A stretch of DNA of 64,000 nt, taken from Rhizobacter sp. SG703. GTDB lineage: Bacteria; Pseudomonadota; Gammaproteobacteria; Burkholderiales; Burkholderiaceae_C. The stretch is taken from positions 1-64,000 of the forward strand of contig NZ_JAAZQK010000012.1 in the NCBI RefSeq assembly GCF_012275445.1. The letters are read 5' to 3'. A program made the translations under genes and the position numbers. Under the pieces are notes generated by a model. It did no database searches and had not been told where the DNA came from. It saw only the letters and a list, made by a program, of their open reading frames with translations. Shown here piece after piece: positions 18,525 to 25,901 of this stretch; the first letter of the stretch is position 1, and each line of letters starts with the position of its first letter.

Positions 18525-18542
18525 CTACTACAACTCTAGTAG
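18525..18542. promoter_or_regulatory. BlaI/CopY-type operator 2
   Basis: CTACTACAACTCTAGTAG is an inverted repeat with 6-bp outer arms CTACTA/TAGTAG and one inner mismatch, ending 8 bp before the BlaI-like start codon. A repressor bound here would cover the ribosome-binding region and the transcription start. It shares the ACTCTAGT half with operator 1. Confidence 0.7.
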
Positions 18543-18550
18543 GTCAACGC

Positions 18551-18931
18551 ATGGACATCTCGCTCACCAACCGCGAAGCCGACATCATGCAGGTGCTGTG
18601 GGACCACGGCCCCTGCATCGTCGCCGAGGTGCGCGGCCACCTGCGCGACGAGCTCGCCTACACCACCGTGCTGACGCTGCTGCGCACGCTCGAGGCCAAG
18701 GGCTACGTGCGCCACACCGAAGAAGGCCGCGGCCACCGCTACGCCGCGAAGGTCAAGCAGCAGGCGGCCCGCAAGAGCGCGCTGAAGCACCTCACCGAGA
18801 AGCTGTTCCAGGGCTCCGCGGAGATCCTGTTCACGCACCTGGTGTCGGACCAGAAGCTGACCGCCGACCAGATCCGCCGCATGCGCGCGCTGCTCGCCGA
18901 GAAGGCGGACGACGGGGAGAAGCCGCAATGA
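18551..18931 (+). CDS. BlaI/MecI/CopY family transcriptional repressor
   Basis: 126 aa from MDISLTNREADIM. Winged-helix repressor: N-terminal DNA-binding domain with the family segment LAYTTVLTLLRTLEAKGYV and wing EEGRGHRYAA, and a C-terminal dimerisation helix region (LVSDQKLTADQIRRM). It overlaps the M56 membrane protease start by 4 bp (ATGA), the standard repressor-sensor arrangement. In known systems the M56 partner cleaves, or triggers cleavage of, the repressor. Two matching operators lie just upstream. Targets elsewhere in the genome are unknown. Confidence 0.93.
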   Translation: MDISLTNREADIMQVLWDHGPCIVAEVRGHLRDELAYTTVLTLLRTLEAKGYVRHTEEGRGHRYAAKVKQQAARKSALKHLTEKLFQGSAEILFTHLVSDQKLTADQIRRMRALLAEKADDGEKPQ

Positions 18932-20502
18932 TCCCGTGGATGGCCTACGTGCTAGTCGTCACGCTGGTGCTCAGCGGCGCAGCGCTCAGCGCCGAACGGG
19001 CGCTGCGGCTGCGGCGCCGCGCGACGCGCTGGGTCTGGGTCGGCGCGATGCTGGCGTCGCTGCTGCTGCCGACGCTGATCGCGTCGGTGTCGATCCAGAT
19101 CCCGGACATCGGCGCACCGCACGCGCCGCGCAAGGCCATCGTGCTGCGCGACCTGACCACGCTGCCGCTGCCTGCGCTGTCGCGCGCCGCCGACGCCGCG
19201 CCGGCCGCCGGCCCGGCGCTCGACACGCTGGTCCGGCGCGGCTGGCTGCTCGTCTCCGCGACGCTGCTGCTGCTGCTCGCGGCCAGTGCCGCGCAGCTGT
19301 TCTGGCGCGAACGCCGCTGGGCCCGCGCGACGCTGGCCGGCGTGCCGGTGTCGGTCGCGCCAGGAGTCGGTCCGGCCGTCGTCGGCCTGCTGCGCCCGCG
19401 CATCGTCGTGCCGCCGTGGGTCGTCGCGTCGGCGCCGCCGGCGCAGGCGCTCGTCATCGCGCACGAGCAGTCGCACCTGGCAGCGCGCGACCCGCTGCTG
19501 CTGACGGTCGGCGTCGGGCTGCTGGTCTTCATGCCGTGGAACCTGCCGCTGTGGTGGCAGGTGCGACGGCTGCGCCGCGCGATCGAGGTCGATTGCGATG
19601 CGCGCGTGCTCGGTGCCGGCCACGACGTGCGGCGCTACGGCGAGGCGCTGATCGAGGTCGGCCAGCGCCAGTCGGCTTTCCTCGGCACCGTCGCCGCGAT
19701 GTCCGAGTCCCGTTCATTCCTCGAAGAAAGGCTGATGATCATGCTCAAGCAACCTGGCAAATGGTGGAAGCTCTCGGCGACGCTGCTCGGCGGCGCCTCG
19801 GTGTGCCTGATGGCGGTGGCCGTCCAGGTCGCGCCGCCGAACACCGGAACCGGCTCCGGCCTCGGCGGCACGGCCCGCGAGGCGGTCGCGCTCGACCCGG
19901 CGGTGTTCGACGGCTATGTCGGGCGCTACCGGTTCCCGGGGCAGACCATCTTCACGATCGCCCGCGACGGCCAGCGCATGACGGCCCAGCTGACCGGCCA
20001 GGGCGCGGTCGAGATCTACCCGAGCAGCCGCACCGAGTTCTTCGTGAAGGTGGTCGACGCGCAGATCAGCTTCGAGACCGACGCGCAGGGCCGCGCGAAG
20101 GCGCTGACGCTGCACCAGAACGGCAAGCACATCCAGGCGCCGCGCATCGACGAGCAGGCCGCGCAGCGCATCGAGGACGCGGTGTCGGTGCACGTCCAGA
20201 GCCAGGCGCCCTTCCCCGGCAGCGAAGCCGCGGTGCGCCGCCTGTACGGCAGCCTGCTGAGCGGCCAGCCTCACTACGACGAGATGAGCCCCGACCTCGC
20301 GCAGGCGACGCGCGACCAGCTGCCGCAGCTGCTGGCCGGCGCGCGCCAGCTTGGCGCGATCCAGTCGGTGGAGTTCCGCGGCGTCGACCCTGCCGGCATG
20401 GACACCTACGACCTGCGGCACGAGCACGGGCGCACCACCTTCCGGATCGCGCTGTCGCCCGACGGCAAGGTGCAGGGTGCGCTGATGCGCCCCGGTCCTT
20501 GA
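18928..20502 (+). CDS. M56 membrane metallopeptidase with C-terminal DUF3471-like domain
   Basis: 524 aa. BlaR1/MecR1-type integral-membrane zinc protease: several N-terminal hydrophobic helices, zinc motif HEQSH near residue 179, and a last TM segment (LSATLLGGASVCLMAVAV) near 280. The region after it is not a penicillin-binding sensor. Residues about 320-412 (LDPAVFDGYVGRYRFPG onward, with LTGQGAVEIYP and LHQNGKHI) resemble DUF3471, which usually follows serine-hydrolase domains. A further domain of about 100 residues (QAPFPGSEAAVRRLYGSLL onward) ends the protein. The signal sensed is unknown; beta-lactam sensing by acylation seems unlikely. Confidence 0.88.
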   Translation: MIPWMAYVLVVTLVLSGAALSAERALRLRRRATRWVWVGAMLASLLLPTLIASVSIQIPDIGAPHAPRKAIVLRDLTTLPLPALSRAADAAPAAGPALDTLVRRGWLLVSATLLLLLAASAAQLFWRERRWARATLAGVPVSVAPGVGPAVVGLLRPRIVVPPWVVASAPPAQALVIAHEQSHLAARDPLLLTVGVGLLVFMPWNLPLWWQVRRLRRAIEVDCDARVLGAGHDVRRYGEALIEVGQRQSAFLGTVAAMSESRSFLEERLMIMLKQPGKWWKLSATLLGGASVCLMAVAVQVAPPNTGTGSGLGGTAREAVALDPAVFDGYVGRYRFPGQTIFTIARDGQRMTAQLTGQGAVEIYPSSRTEFFVKVVDAQISFETDAQGRAKALTLHQNGKHIQAPRIDEQAAQRIEDAVSVHVQSQAPFPGSEAAVRRLYGSLLSGQPHYDEMSPDLAQATRDQLPQLLAGARQLGAIQSVEFRGVDPAGMDTYDLRHEHGRTTFRIALSPDGKVQGALMRPGP

Positions 20503-20595
20503 GCGGGAGACAACGAAACTGAAACGGGCGGCACCTGGCCGCCGCATACCCACCCCGGCAGGTCGGTTCGTCGCGCTCGTTACACTTTCCGGCCC

Positions 20596-22104
20596 ATGAG
20601 CGCCCTTCCGATCCCCGCCTCGATGCCGCCGCTGTTCGGCAACGACTGGACCCACCGCTTCGCCACGCTGGGCAGCGAGTTCTTCACTGAACTGCCGCCG
20701 CAGGGCGTGCCTGACCCGCACTGGGTGGCCTGGAGCGCCGACTGCGCGCAGCTGCTCGGCCTGCCGGCCGAGCAGCCGTCCGACCCGCGCTGGCTGGCCG
20801 CCCTGAGCGGCAACCTGAGCGAAGCGCCGTTGCGGCCGCTGGCAAGCGTCTACAGCGGCCACCAGTTCGGGGTCTGGGCCGGCCAGCTCGGCGACGGCCG
20901 CGCGCTGTGGCTGGGCGAACTGCAGACACCGGGCGGCCCGATGGAGATCCAGCTGAAGGGCGCCGGCCTGACGCCCTATTCCCGCATGGGCGACGGCCGC
21001 GCGGTGCTGCGTTCGTCGATCCGCGAGTTCCTGGCCTCCGAGGCGATGCACGCGCTCGGCGTGCCGACGACGCGCGCGCTGAGCATCACCGGCTCGGCGT
21101 TGCCGGTGCGGCGCGAAGAGGTCGAGACCGCTGCGGTCGTCACGCGCGTCGCGCCGTCGTTCATCCGCTTCGGCCACTTCGAGCATTTCGCGCACACCGA
21201 GCCGAACACCGACGCGCTGCGCCGGCTGGTCGATTTCACGATCGACGTCGGCTACCCCGAATGCCGCGGTGCGGCGCGGCCGGCCGTCGCGCTGCTCGAT
21301 GCGGTGGCGCGGCGCACCGCGCGGCTGATGGCCGACTGGCAGGCCGTCGGCTTCTGCCACGGCGTGATGAACACCGACAACATGTCGATCCTCGGGCTGA
21401 CGATCGACTACGGCCCGTACGGCTTCCTCGACGCCTTCGACCCCGGCCACGTCTGCAACCACTCCGACCACCAGGGCCGCTACGCCTATGCGCGCCAGCC
21501 GAACGTCGCGTTCTGGAACCTGCATGCGCTGGCGCAGGCGCTGCTGCCGCTGATCGACGACCAGGAAGCCGCGCTCGACGCGCTGGAGCCCTACAAGACC
21601 GAATTCGCGGCGACGCTCGACGCGCGCATGGCCGCGAAGCTGGGGCTGGCGACGGTGCAGGACGGCGACCGCGCACTGGCCGAAGGCCTGTTGCAGCGCA
21701 TGGCGGCCGACCGCGCCGATTTCAGCATCGCCTTCCGCCGGCTGGCCGGCTTCGACAGCCGCGACGGCGCCGCCAGTGGTGTGGCCAACAGCGCGCTGCG
21801 CGACCTCTTCATCGACCGCGAGGCCTTCGACGCCTGGGCGCGGAACTATGCGGCGCGGCTGCGCTCCGAAGGCAGCGTCGATGCCGAACGCGCCTTGCGG
21901 ATGAACCGGGTGAACCCCAAGTACGTGCTTCGCAACCACCTCGCCGACACCGCGATCCGCGCGGCCCGGGGTGGCGATTTCACCGAGGTGCAGCGGCTGC
22001 TGAAAGTTCTGTCGGCGCCCTTCGACGAACAGCCGGAGCACGCGGCGTATGCCGATTTCCCGCCCGACTGGGCGCAACACATCGAGGTGTCCTGTTCATC
22101 ATGA
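20596..22104 (+). CDS. selO: Protein adenylyltransferase SelO (YdiU/UPF0061)
   Basis: 502 aa. Pseudokinase-fold enzyme that transfers AMP from ATP to Ser, Thr or Tyr of protein substrates; in E. coli it is linked to redox stress. Family segments are the N-terminal [39 protein letters not shown], and the catalytic-loop region [21 protein letters not shown]. The C-terminus ends SCSS, with Cys in the place of the selenocysteine of animal SelO. The length is normal. The stop overlaps the msrB start by 4 bp, which supports a joint role in oxidative-stress response. Confidence 0.96.
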   Translation: MSALPIPASMPPLFGNDWTHRFATLGSEFFTELPPQGVPDPHWVAWSADCAQLLGLPAEQPSDPRWLAALSGNLSEAPLRPLASVYSGHQFGVWAGQLGDGRALWLGELQTPGGPMEIQLKGAGLTPYSRMGDGRAVLRSSIREFLASEAMHALGVPTTRALSITGSALPVRREEVETAAVVTRVAPSFIRFGHFEHFAHTEPNTDALRRLVDFTIDVGYPECRGAARPAVALLDAVARRTARLMADWQAVGFCHGVMNTDNMSILGLTIDYGPYGFLDAFDPGHVCNHSDHQGRYAYARQPNVAFWNLHALAQALLPLIDDQEAALDALEPYKTEFAATLDARMAAKLGLATVQDGDRALAEGLLQRMAADRADFSIAFRRLAGFDSRDGAASGVANSALRDLFIDREAFDAWARNYAARLRSEGSVDAERALRMNRVNPKYVLRNHLADTAIRAARGGDFTEVQRLLKVLSAPFDEQPEHAAYADFPPDWAQHIEVSCSS

Positions 22105-22538
22105 GTGCGAACGACCACGACCACCGCCAGGACGACGGCACGCCCTACACCGTCACGAAGACCGACGCCGAATGGCGCGCCCAGCTGAGCCCGATGCAAT
22201 ACGAGGTGGCTCGCCATGCGGCCACCGAGCGCGCCTTCACCGGCAAGTACTGGGACCATTTCAAGGCCGGCCGCTACGACTGCATCGGCTGCGGCACGCC
22301 GCTGTTCGCATCCGACACCAAGTTCGACGCCGGCTGCGGCTGGCCGAGCTACTGGGAGCCGATCAACAGCGAGGTGATCGAGCGCGTGGTCGACCGCAGC
22401 CACGGCATGGTGCGCGTCGAGGTGCGCTGCAACAAGTGCGGCTCGCACCTCGGCCACGTCTTCGAGGACGGCCCGGAGCCGACCGGCGAGCGCTTCTGCA
22501 TCAACTCGGCAGCGATAGACTTCGCCCCCAAGCCGTGA
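22101..22538 (+). CDS. msrB: Peptide-methionine (R)-S-oxide reductase MsrB
   Basis: 145 aa. Reduces methionine-R-sulfoxide in proteins. Zinc-binding pairs CIGC and CNKC are present, the substrate-binding segment is [14 protein letters not shown], and the catalytic cysteine is in [11 protein letters not shown]. No signal peptide, so cytoplasmic. The start ATG overlaps the selO stop (ATGA). A partner MsrA is not in the window. Confidence 0.97.
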   Translation: MSANDHDHRQDDGTPYTVTKTDAEWRAQLSPMQYEVARHAATERAFTGKYWDHFKAGRYDCIGCGTPLFASDTKFDAGCGWPSYWEPINSEVIERVVDRSHGMVRVEVRCNKCGSHLGHVFEDGPEPTGERFCINSAAIDFAPKP

Positions 22539-22579
22539 CCGCGGCCCCCTGACCGTTGCAACTGCCGACTGCGCCCCTG

Positions 22580-23266
22580 ATGACCCTGCTGCTCGATTTC
22601 CTCCCGCTGCTGCTGTTCTTCGGCACCTTCAAGTTCGCCGATTCCAACAAGGACGCCGCCGCAGCCTTCGCGAGCGAGCATTTCGGTTTCCTGGTCTCGG
22701 GCGGCAGCGTCGGCCCGAACGAGGCCGCGGTGCTGCTGGCCACGCTGGTGGTGATCGCCGCCACCTTGCTGCAGGTGGTCACGCTGAAGCTGCTGCGCCG
22801 CAAGGTGCACACGATGCTGTGGGTCACGCTGGCGCTGGTGGTGGTGCTGGGCGGCGCAACGATCTGGTTCCACAACGCCACCTTCATCATGTGGAAGCCC
22901 AGCGTGCTGTACTGGGTGATGGGCCTGGCCTTCTGGTTCAGCCAGAGCGTGCTCGGCAAGAACATCCCGCAGAAGCTGATGGGCGAGCAGCTGGTGCTGT
23001 CGCCGGCCATCTGGCAACGCCTGAATTTCGCATGGGTCGCATTCTTCGGCCTGATGGGCTTGTTGAATCTTTACGTGGCTTACAGCTTCACGCAGTCGAC
23101 CTGGGCCACCTTCAAGGTGTTCGGCGCGACCGGGCTGATGCTGGTCTTCGTGCTCGGCCAGGGCGTCTACCTGAGCCGTCACCTGCCCGACGACGACGAC
23201 AAGCCCGCGCCGCCGGCCGATCCGATCCAGCAGGCGACCCAGGCGCCGACGCAGGAGCGGGGCTGA
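22580..23266 (+). CDS. yciB: Septation protein A / inner-membrane protein YciB
   Basis: 228 aa from MTLLLDFLPLLLFF; an upstream in-frame ATG at 22556 would add 8 residues. Polytopic membrane protein of the IspZ/YciB family with about five to six hydrophobic segments, and family motifs KWKP-like FIMWKPSVLYW and NIPQKLMGEQL. In enterobacteria YciB affects envelope integrity and septation. The C-terminal tail is acidic then Pro/Gln-rich (DDDDKPAPPADP). The bolA-like gene follows after 2 bp, so the two are co-translated. Confidence 0.93.
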   Translation: MTLLLDFLPLLLFFGTFKFADSNKDAAAAFASEHFGFLVSGGSVGPNEAAVLLATLVVIAATLLQVVTLKLLRRKVHTMLWVTLALVVVLGGATIWFHNATFIMWKPSVLYWVMGLAFWFSQSVLGKNIPQKLMGEQLVLSPAIWQRLNFAWVAFFGLMGLLNLYVAYSFTQSTWATFKVFGATGLMLVFVLGQGVYLSRHLPDDDDKPAPPADPIQQATQAPTQERG

Positions 23267-23268
23267 CC

Positions 23269-23535
23269 ATGGCCGTCAGTTCGCAAGAGATCGAGGCCGC
23301 GCTGCGCGACGCGTTGCAACCCGACAGCCTCGCGATCACCGACGACAGCCACCTGCATGCCGGCCATGCCGGCGCGCGCGAAGGCCGGCATTTCAGCGTG
23401 CAGGTGGTCAGCGCCCGGTTCAACGATCTGTCACGTCTGAAGCGGCACCGCCTCGTATATGATGCCCTTCGCACCTTGATTCCGCGCGGTATCCACGCCC
23501 TGGCCATCGAGGCCCGCGCGCCGGGTGAACGCTGA
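23269..23535 (+). CDS. BolA family protein
   Basis: 88 aa. BolA-like class II KH-fold protein, partner of monothiol glutaredoxins in iron-sulfur trafficking or a morphology/stress regulator in bacteria. The segments DDSHLHAGHAGAREGRHF and the helix RLKRHRLVYDAL match the family, including the histidine usable for cluster ligation. It starts 2 bp after the septation protein gene and is followed by 134 bp before the parvulin gene. Confidence 0.93.
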   Translation: MAVSSQEIEAALRDALQPDSLAITDDSHLHAGHAGAREGRHFSVQVVSARFNDLSRLKRHRLVYDALRTLIPRGIHALAIEARAPGER

Positions 23536-23669
23536 TCCGAAGACATCGCTGATCCAACAACGTCGGTGACCTTCCCCGGTCCCACGGCAGCACCCACCCA
23601 ACCCGCGCGGTATTCCCCATTCGTCCCCGTTCGCATTCATGCGATTCCCCGTTGAAAGGCCATAAGCCC

Positions 23670-24494
23670 ATGAAGAAGTCGACCCTTGCCCGCCACGCTT
23701 CGCTGCTGGTGATCAGTGCTGCCCTGTTCGTGCCGGCGGCGATGGCCCAGAACGTGGCGATCGTCAACGGCAAGCCCGTACCGAAGTCGCGCGTCGAAGC
23801 GCTGCTCGCGCAGGCGACGCGCCCCGGCCAGCAAGGCAGCCAGCCGCGCACTGCCGAACTCGAAGCGCAGGTGCGCGATGAAGTCGTGCTGCGCGAGATG
23901 TTCATGCAGGAAGCCGAGAAGCGCGGCCTGACCGGCAGCGCCGACTACAAGCAGCAGCTCGAACTGGCGCGCCAGAGCATCCTGATCCGCGAGCTGTTCA
24001 ACGACTACCAGAAGAAGAACCCGGTGCTCGATGCCGATGTCCAGGCCGAGTACGAGAAGTTCAAGGCGCAGGCGAGCGGCACCGAATACCACGCCCGCCA
24101 CATCCTGGTCGAAAAGGAAGAAGACGCGAAGGCCCTGATCGCGCAGATCAAGGGCGGCGCGAAGTTCGAAGACCTCGCGAAGAAGAACTCGAAGGACCCG
24201 GGATCGGGCGAGAACGGCGGCGACCTCGACTGGGCCAACCCCGGCTCGTACGTGCCCGAGTTCTCGCAGGCGATGATCAAGCTGAAGAAGGGCGAGATGA
24301 CGCAGGAGCCGGTGAAGACGCAGTTCGGCTACCACATCATCAAGCTGGAAGACACGCGCGACGCGCAGTTCCCGCCGCTCGAAGAAGTGAAGCCGCAGAT
24401 CCTGCAGCGCCTGGGCCAGCAGAAGCTCGCCAAGTTCCGCGACGAGATCCGCGCGAAGGCGAAGACGGACTACAAGTTCTCGACCGCGAACTGA
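23670..24494 (+). CDS. Periplasmic parvulin-type peptidyl-prolyl isomerase
   Basis: 274 aa from MKKSTLARHA. Signal peptide with hydrophobic core LLVISAALFVPAAMA cut before QNVAIV. An N-terminal SurA-like helical chaperone region is followed by a PpiC rotamase domain (YHARHILVEKEEDAKALI through GGDLDWANPGSYVPEF and FGYHIIKLED). It assists folding of exported proteins at prolyl bonds. A strong terminator lies 20 bp downstream. Confidence 0.94.
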   Translation: MKKSTLARHASLLVISAALFVPAAMAQNVAIVNGKPVPKSRVEALLAQATRPGQQGSQPRTAELEAQVRDEVVLREMFMQEAEKRGLTGSADYKQQLELARQSILIRELFNDYQKKNPVLDADVQAEYEKFKAQASGTEYHARHILVEKEEDAKALIAQIKGGAKFEDLAKKNSKDPGSGENGGDLDWANPGSYVPEFSQAMIKLKKGEMTQEPVKTQFGYHIIKLEDTRDAQFPPLEEVKPQILQRLGQQKLAKFRDEIRAKAKTDYKFSTAN

Positions 24495-24514
24495 GTCGGC
24501 GGATCGGATGAACA

Positions 24515-24545
24515 GGGGCGCCTTCGGGCGCCCTTTGTTTTTTGC
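24515..24545 (+). terminator. Rho-independent terminator of the parvulin gene
   Basis: Stem GGGCGCC (24516-24522) and GGCGCCC (24527-24533) with a TTCG loop, then a T-rich run TTTGTTTTTTG. It lies 20 bp after the parvulin stop and before the convergent ABC ATPase stop. Confidence 0.92.
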
Positions 24546-24547
24546 GC

Positions 24548-25219
24548 CTAGACGCTGACTCGCCCCGCCTCGATGTGCAACTGCCGATCGCAGCGCGCCG
24601 CGATGCCGCGGTCGTGCGTGACCAGCACCAGCGTCGTGCCCGATTCGCGGTTCAGCTCGAACATCAGCTCCATCACCTTCTCGCCGGTCGCGAAATCGAG
24701 GCTGCCGGTGGGCTCGTCGGCCAGCAGCACCGCCGGCTTCACGACGAAGGCACGCGCCAGCGCGACGCGCTGCTGCTCGCCGCCCGACAGCACCTTCGGG
24801 TAGTGCGACAGCCGCTCGCCGAGGCCCACGCGGCGCAGCATCTCGGTGGCCAGCGCGCGTGCATCGTTGCGGCCCTGCAGCTCGAGCGGCAGCATCACGT
24901 TCTCGAGCGCGTTCAGGTTGCCGAGCAGTTGGAAGCTCTGGAACACGAAGCCGAGTTGCGCGGCCCGGACCGCGGCGCGGGCATCCTCGCCGAGCGCGAA
25001 AAGATCGTGGCCGGCCAGGCGAACCGTTCCGGTGCTCGGCGTATCCAAGCCCGCGATGATCGACAGCAAGGTGCTCTTGCCCGAGCCGGACGCACCGACG
25101 ATGGCCGCCGACTGGCGCGCGGCAAGCGCGAAGTCGATCTCGTGGAGAATGGTCAGCACACCGGTCGAGTCCTGCACCTGCTTGGTGACGCGCTCGACGG
25201 AAATGATGGATTCGGACAT
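24548..25219 (-). CDS. ABC transporter ATPase, LolD/YbbA family
   Basis: 223 aa. Cytoplasmic ATPase of the MacB/LolD class: Walker A GASGSGKST, signature LSGGEQQRVALARA, Walker B VLLADEPTGSLDF. E. coli ybbA is likewise divergent from tesA and is paired with permease ybbP. Here no permease follows: the gene runs into a convergent terminator. The start ATG (25219) overlaps by two bases the ATG of the divergent esterase. A nine-residue upstream extension (start at 25246) is possible and would lengthen the overlap. Confidence 0.9.
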   Translation of the reverse strand: MSESIISVERVTKQVQDSTGVLTILHEIDFALAARQSAAIVGASGSGKSTLLSIIAGLDTPSTGTVRLAGHDLFALGEDARAAVRAAQLGFVFQSFQLLGNLNALENVMLPLELQGRNDARALATEMLRRVGLGERLSHYPKVLSGGEQQRVALARAFVVKPAVLLADEPTGSLDFATGEKVMELMFELNRESGTTLVLVTHDRGIAARCDRQLHIEAGRVSV

Positions 25220-25877
25220 GAATGCTTCTGCAGGTAGACGGCTCACGCGACGCGCGTTGCTGGTTCACTGTACCTTGCTTGCCGCGGCGAGCGCACTGCC
25301 GGGGGCTCGTGCGGCCGCACCGCGCCGCGTGCTGGTGCTCGGCGACAGCCTGTCGGCCGAATACGGCCTGCAGCGCGGCGAGGGCTGGGTCGCGCTGCTC
25401 GGCGAGCGGCTCGCGCGCGACAAGATCGCCGCCAGCGTCATCAACGCCAGCATCAGCGGCGACACCACCTCCGGCGGCCGCTCGCGCCTGCCGGCACTGC
25501 TGAAGCAGCACCAGCCGGGTGTCGTCGTGATCGAACTCGGCGGCAACGATGCGCTGCGCGGCCTGCCGCTCTCGATGACGCGCGACAACCTGCTCGCGAT
25601 GGTGCGCGCGGCCAAGCAGGCCGGCGCCAAGGTGCTGGTGGTCGGCATGCAGGTGCCGCCGAACTATGGCCGGCAGTACGGCGCCGATTTCGCGGCGCTG
25701 TTCGCGCAGGTCGCCAAGACCGAGGACACCGGCCTCGTGCCGTTCCTGCTGAAGGGCGTGGCCGATTCGCCGCAGGCCGACGCGATGTTCCAGCCCGACC
25801 GCATCCACCCGATCGCGAAGGCCCATCCGACGATGCTCGACAACGTCTGGGCGGGCCTCAAGCCGCTGCTCGGTTGA
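25218..25877 (+). CDS. tesA: Arylesterase / multifunctional acyl-CoA thioesterase I, TesA-like SGNH hydrolase
   Basis: 219 aa. Signal peptide (RRALLVHCTLLAAASALPG then ARAAAP). Block I GDSLSAEYG holds the nucleophilic serine, block III GGND is near residue 110, and block V DRIHPIAKAH holds the catalytic Asp and His. Family members hydrolyse esters, thioesters and lysophospholipids in the periplasm. It is divergent from an ABC ATPase with overlapping start codons. An alternative start five codons upstream (ATGATG at 25203) has GGAA nearby and cannot be excluded. Confidence 0.92.
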   Translation: MNASAGRRLTRRALLVHCTLLAAASALPGARAAAPRRVLVLGDSLSAEYGLQRGEGWVALLGERLARDKIAASVINASISGDTTSGGRSRLPALLKQHQPGVVVIELGGNDALRGLPLSMTRDNLLAMVRAAKQAGAKVLVVGMQVPPNYGRQYGADFAALFAQVAKTEDTGLVPFLLKGVADSPQADAMFQPDRIHPIAKAHPTMLDNVWAGLKPLLG

Positions 25878-25901
25878 ACTGCGGCGGACTGCCGCCGCTC
25901 G

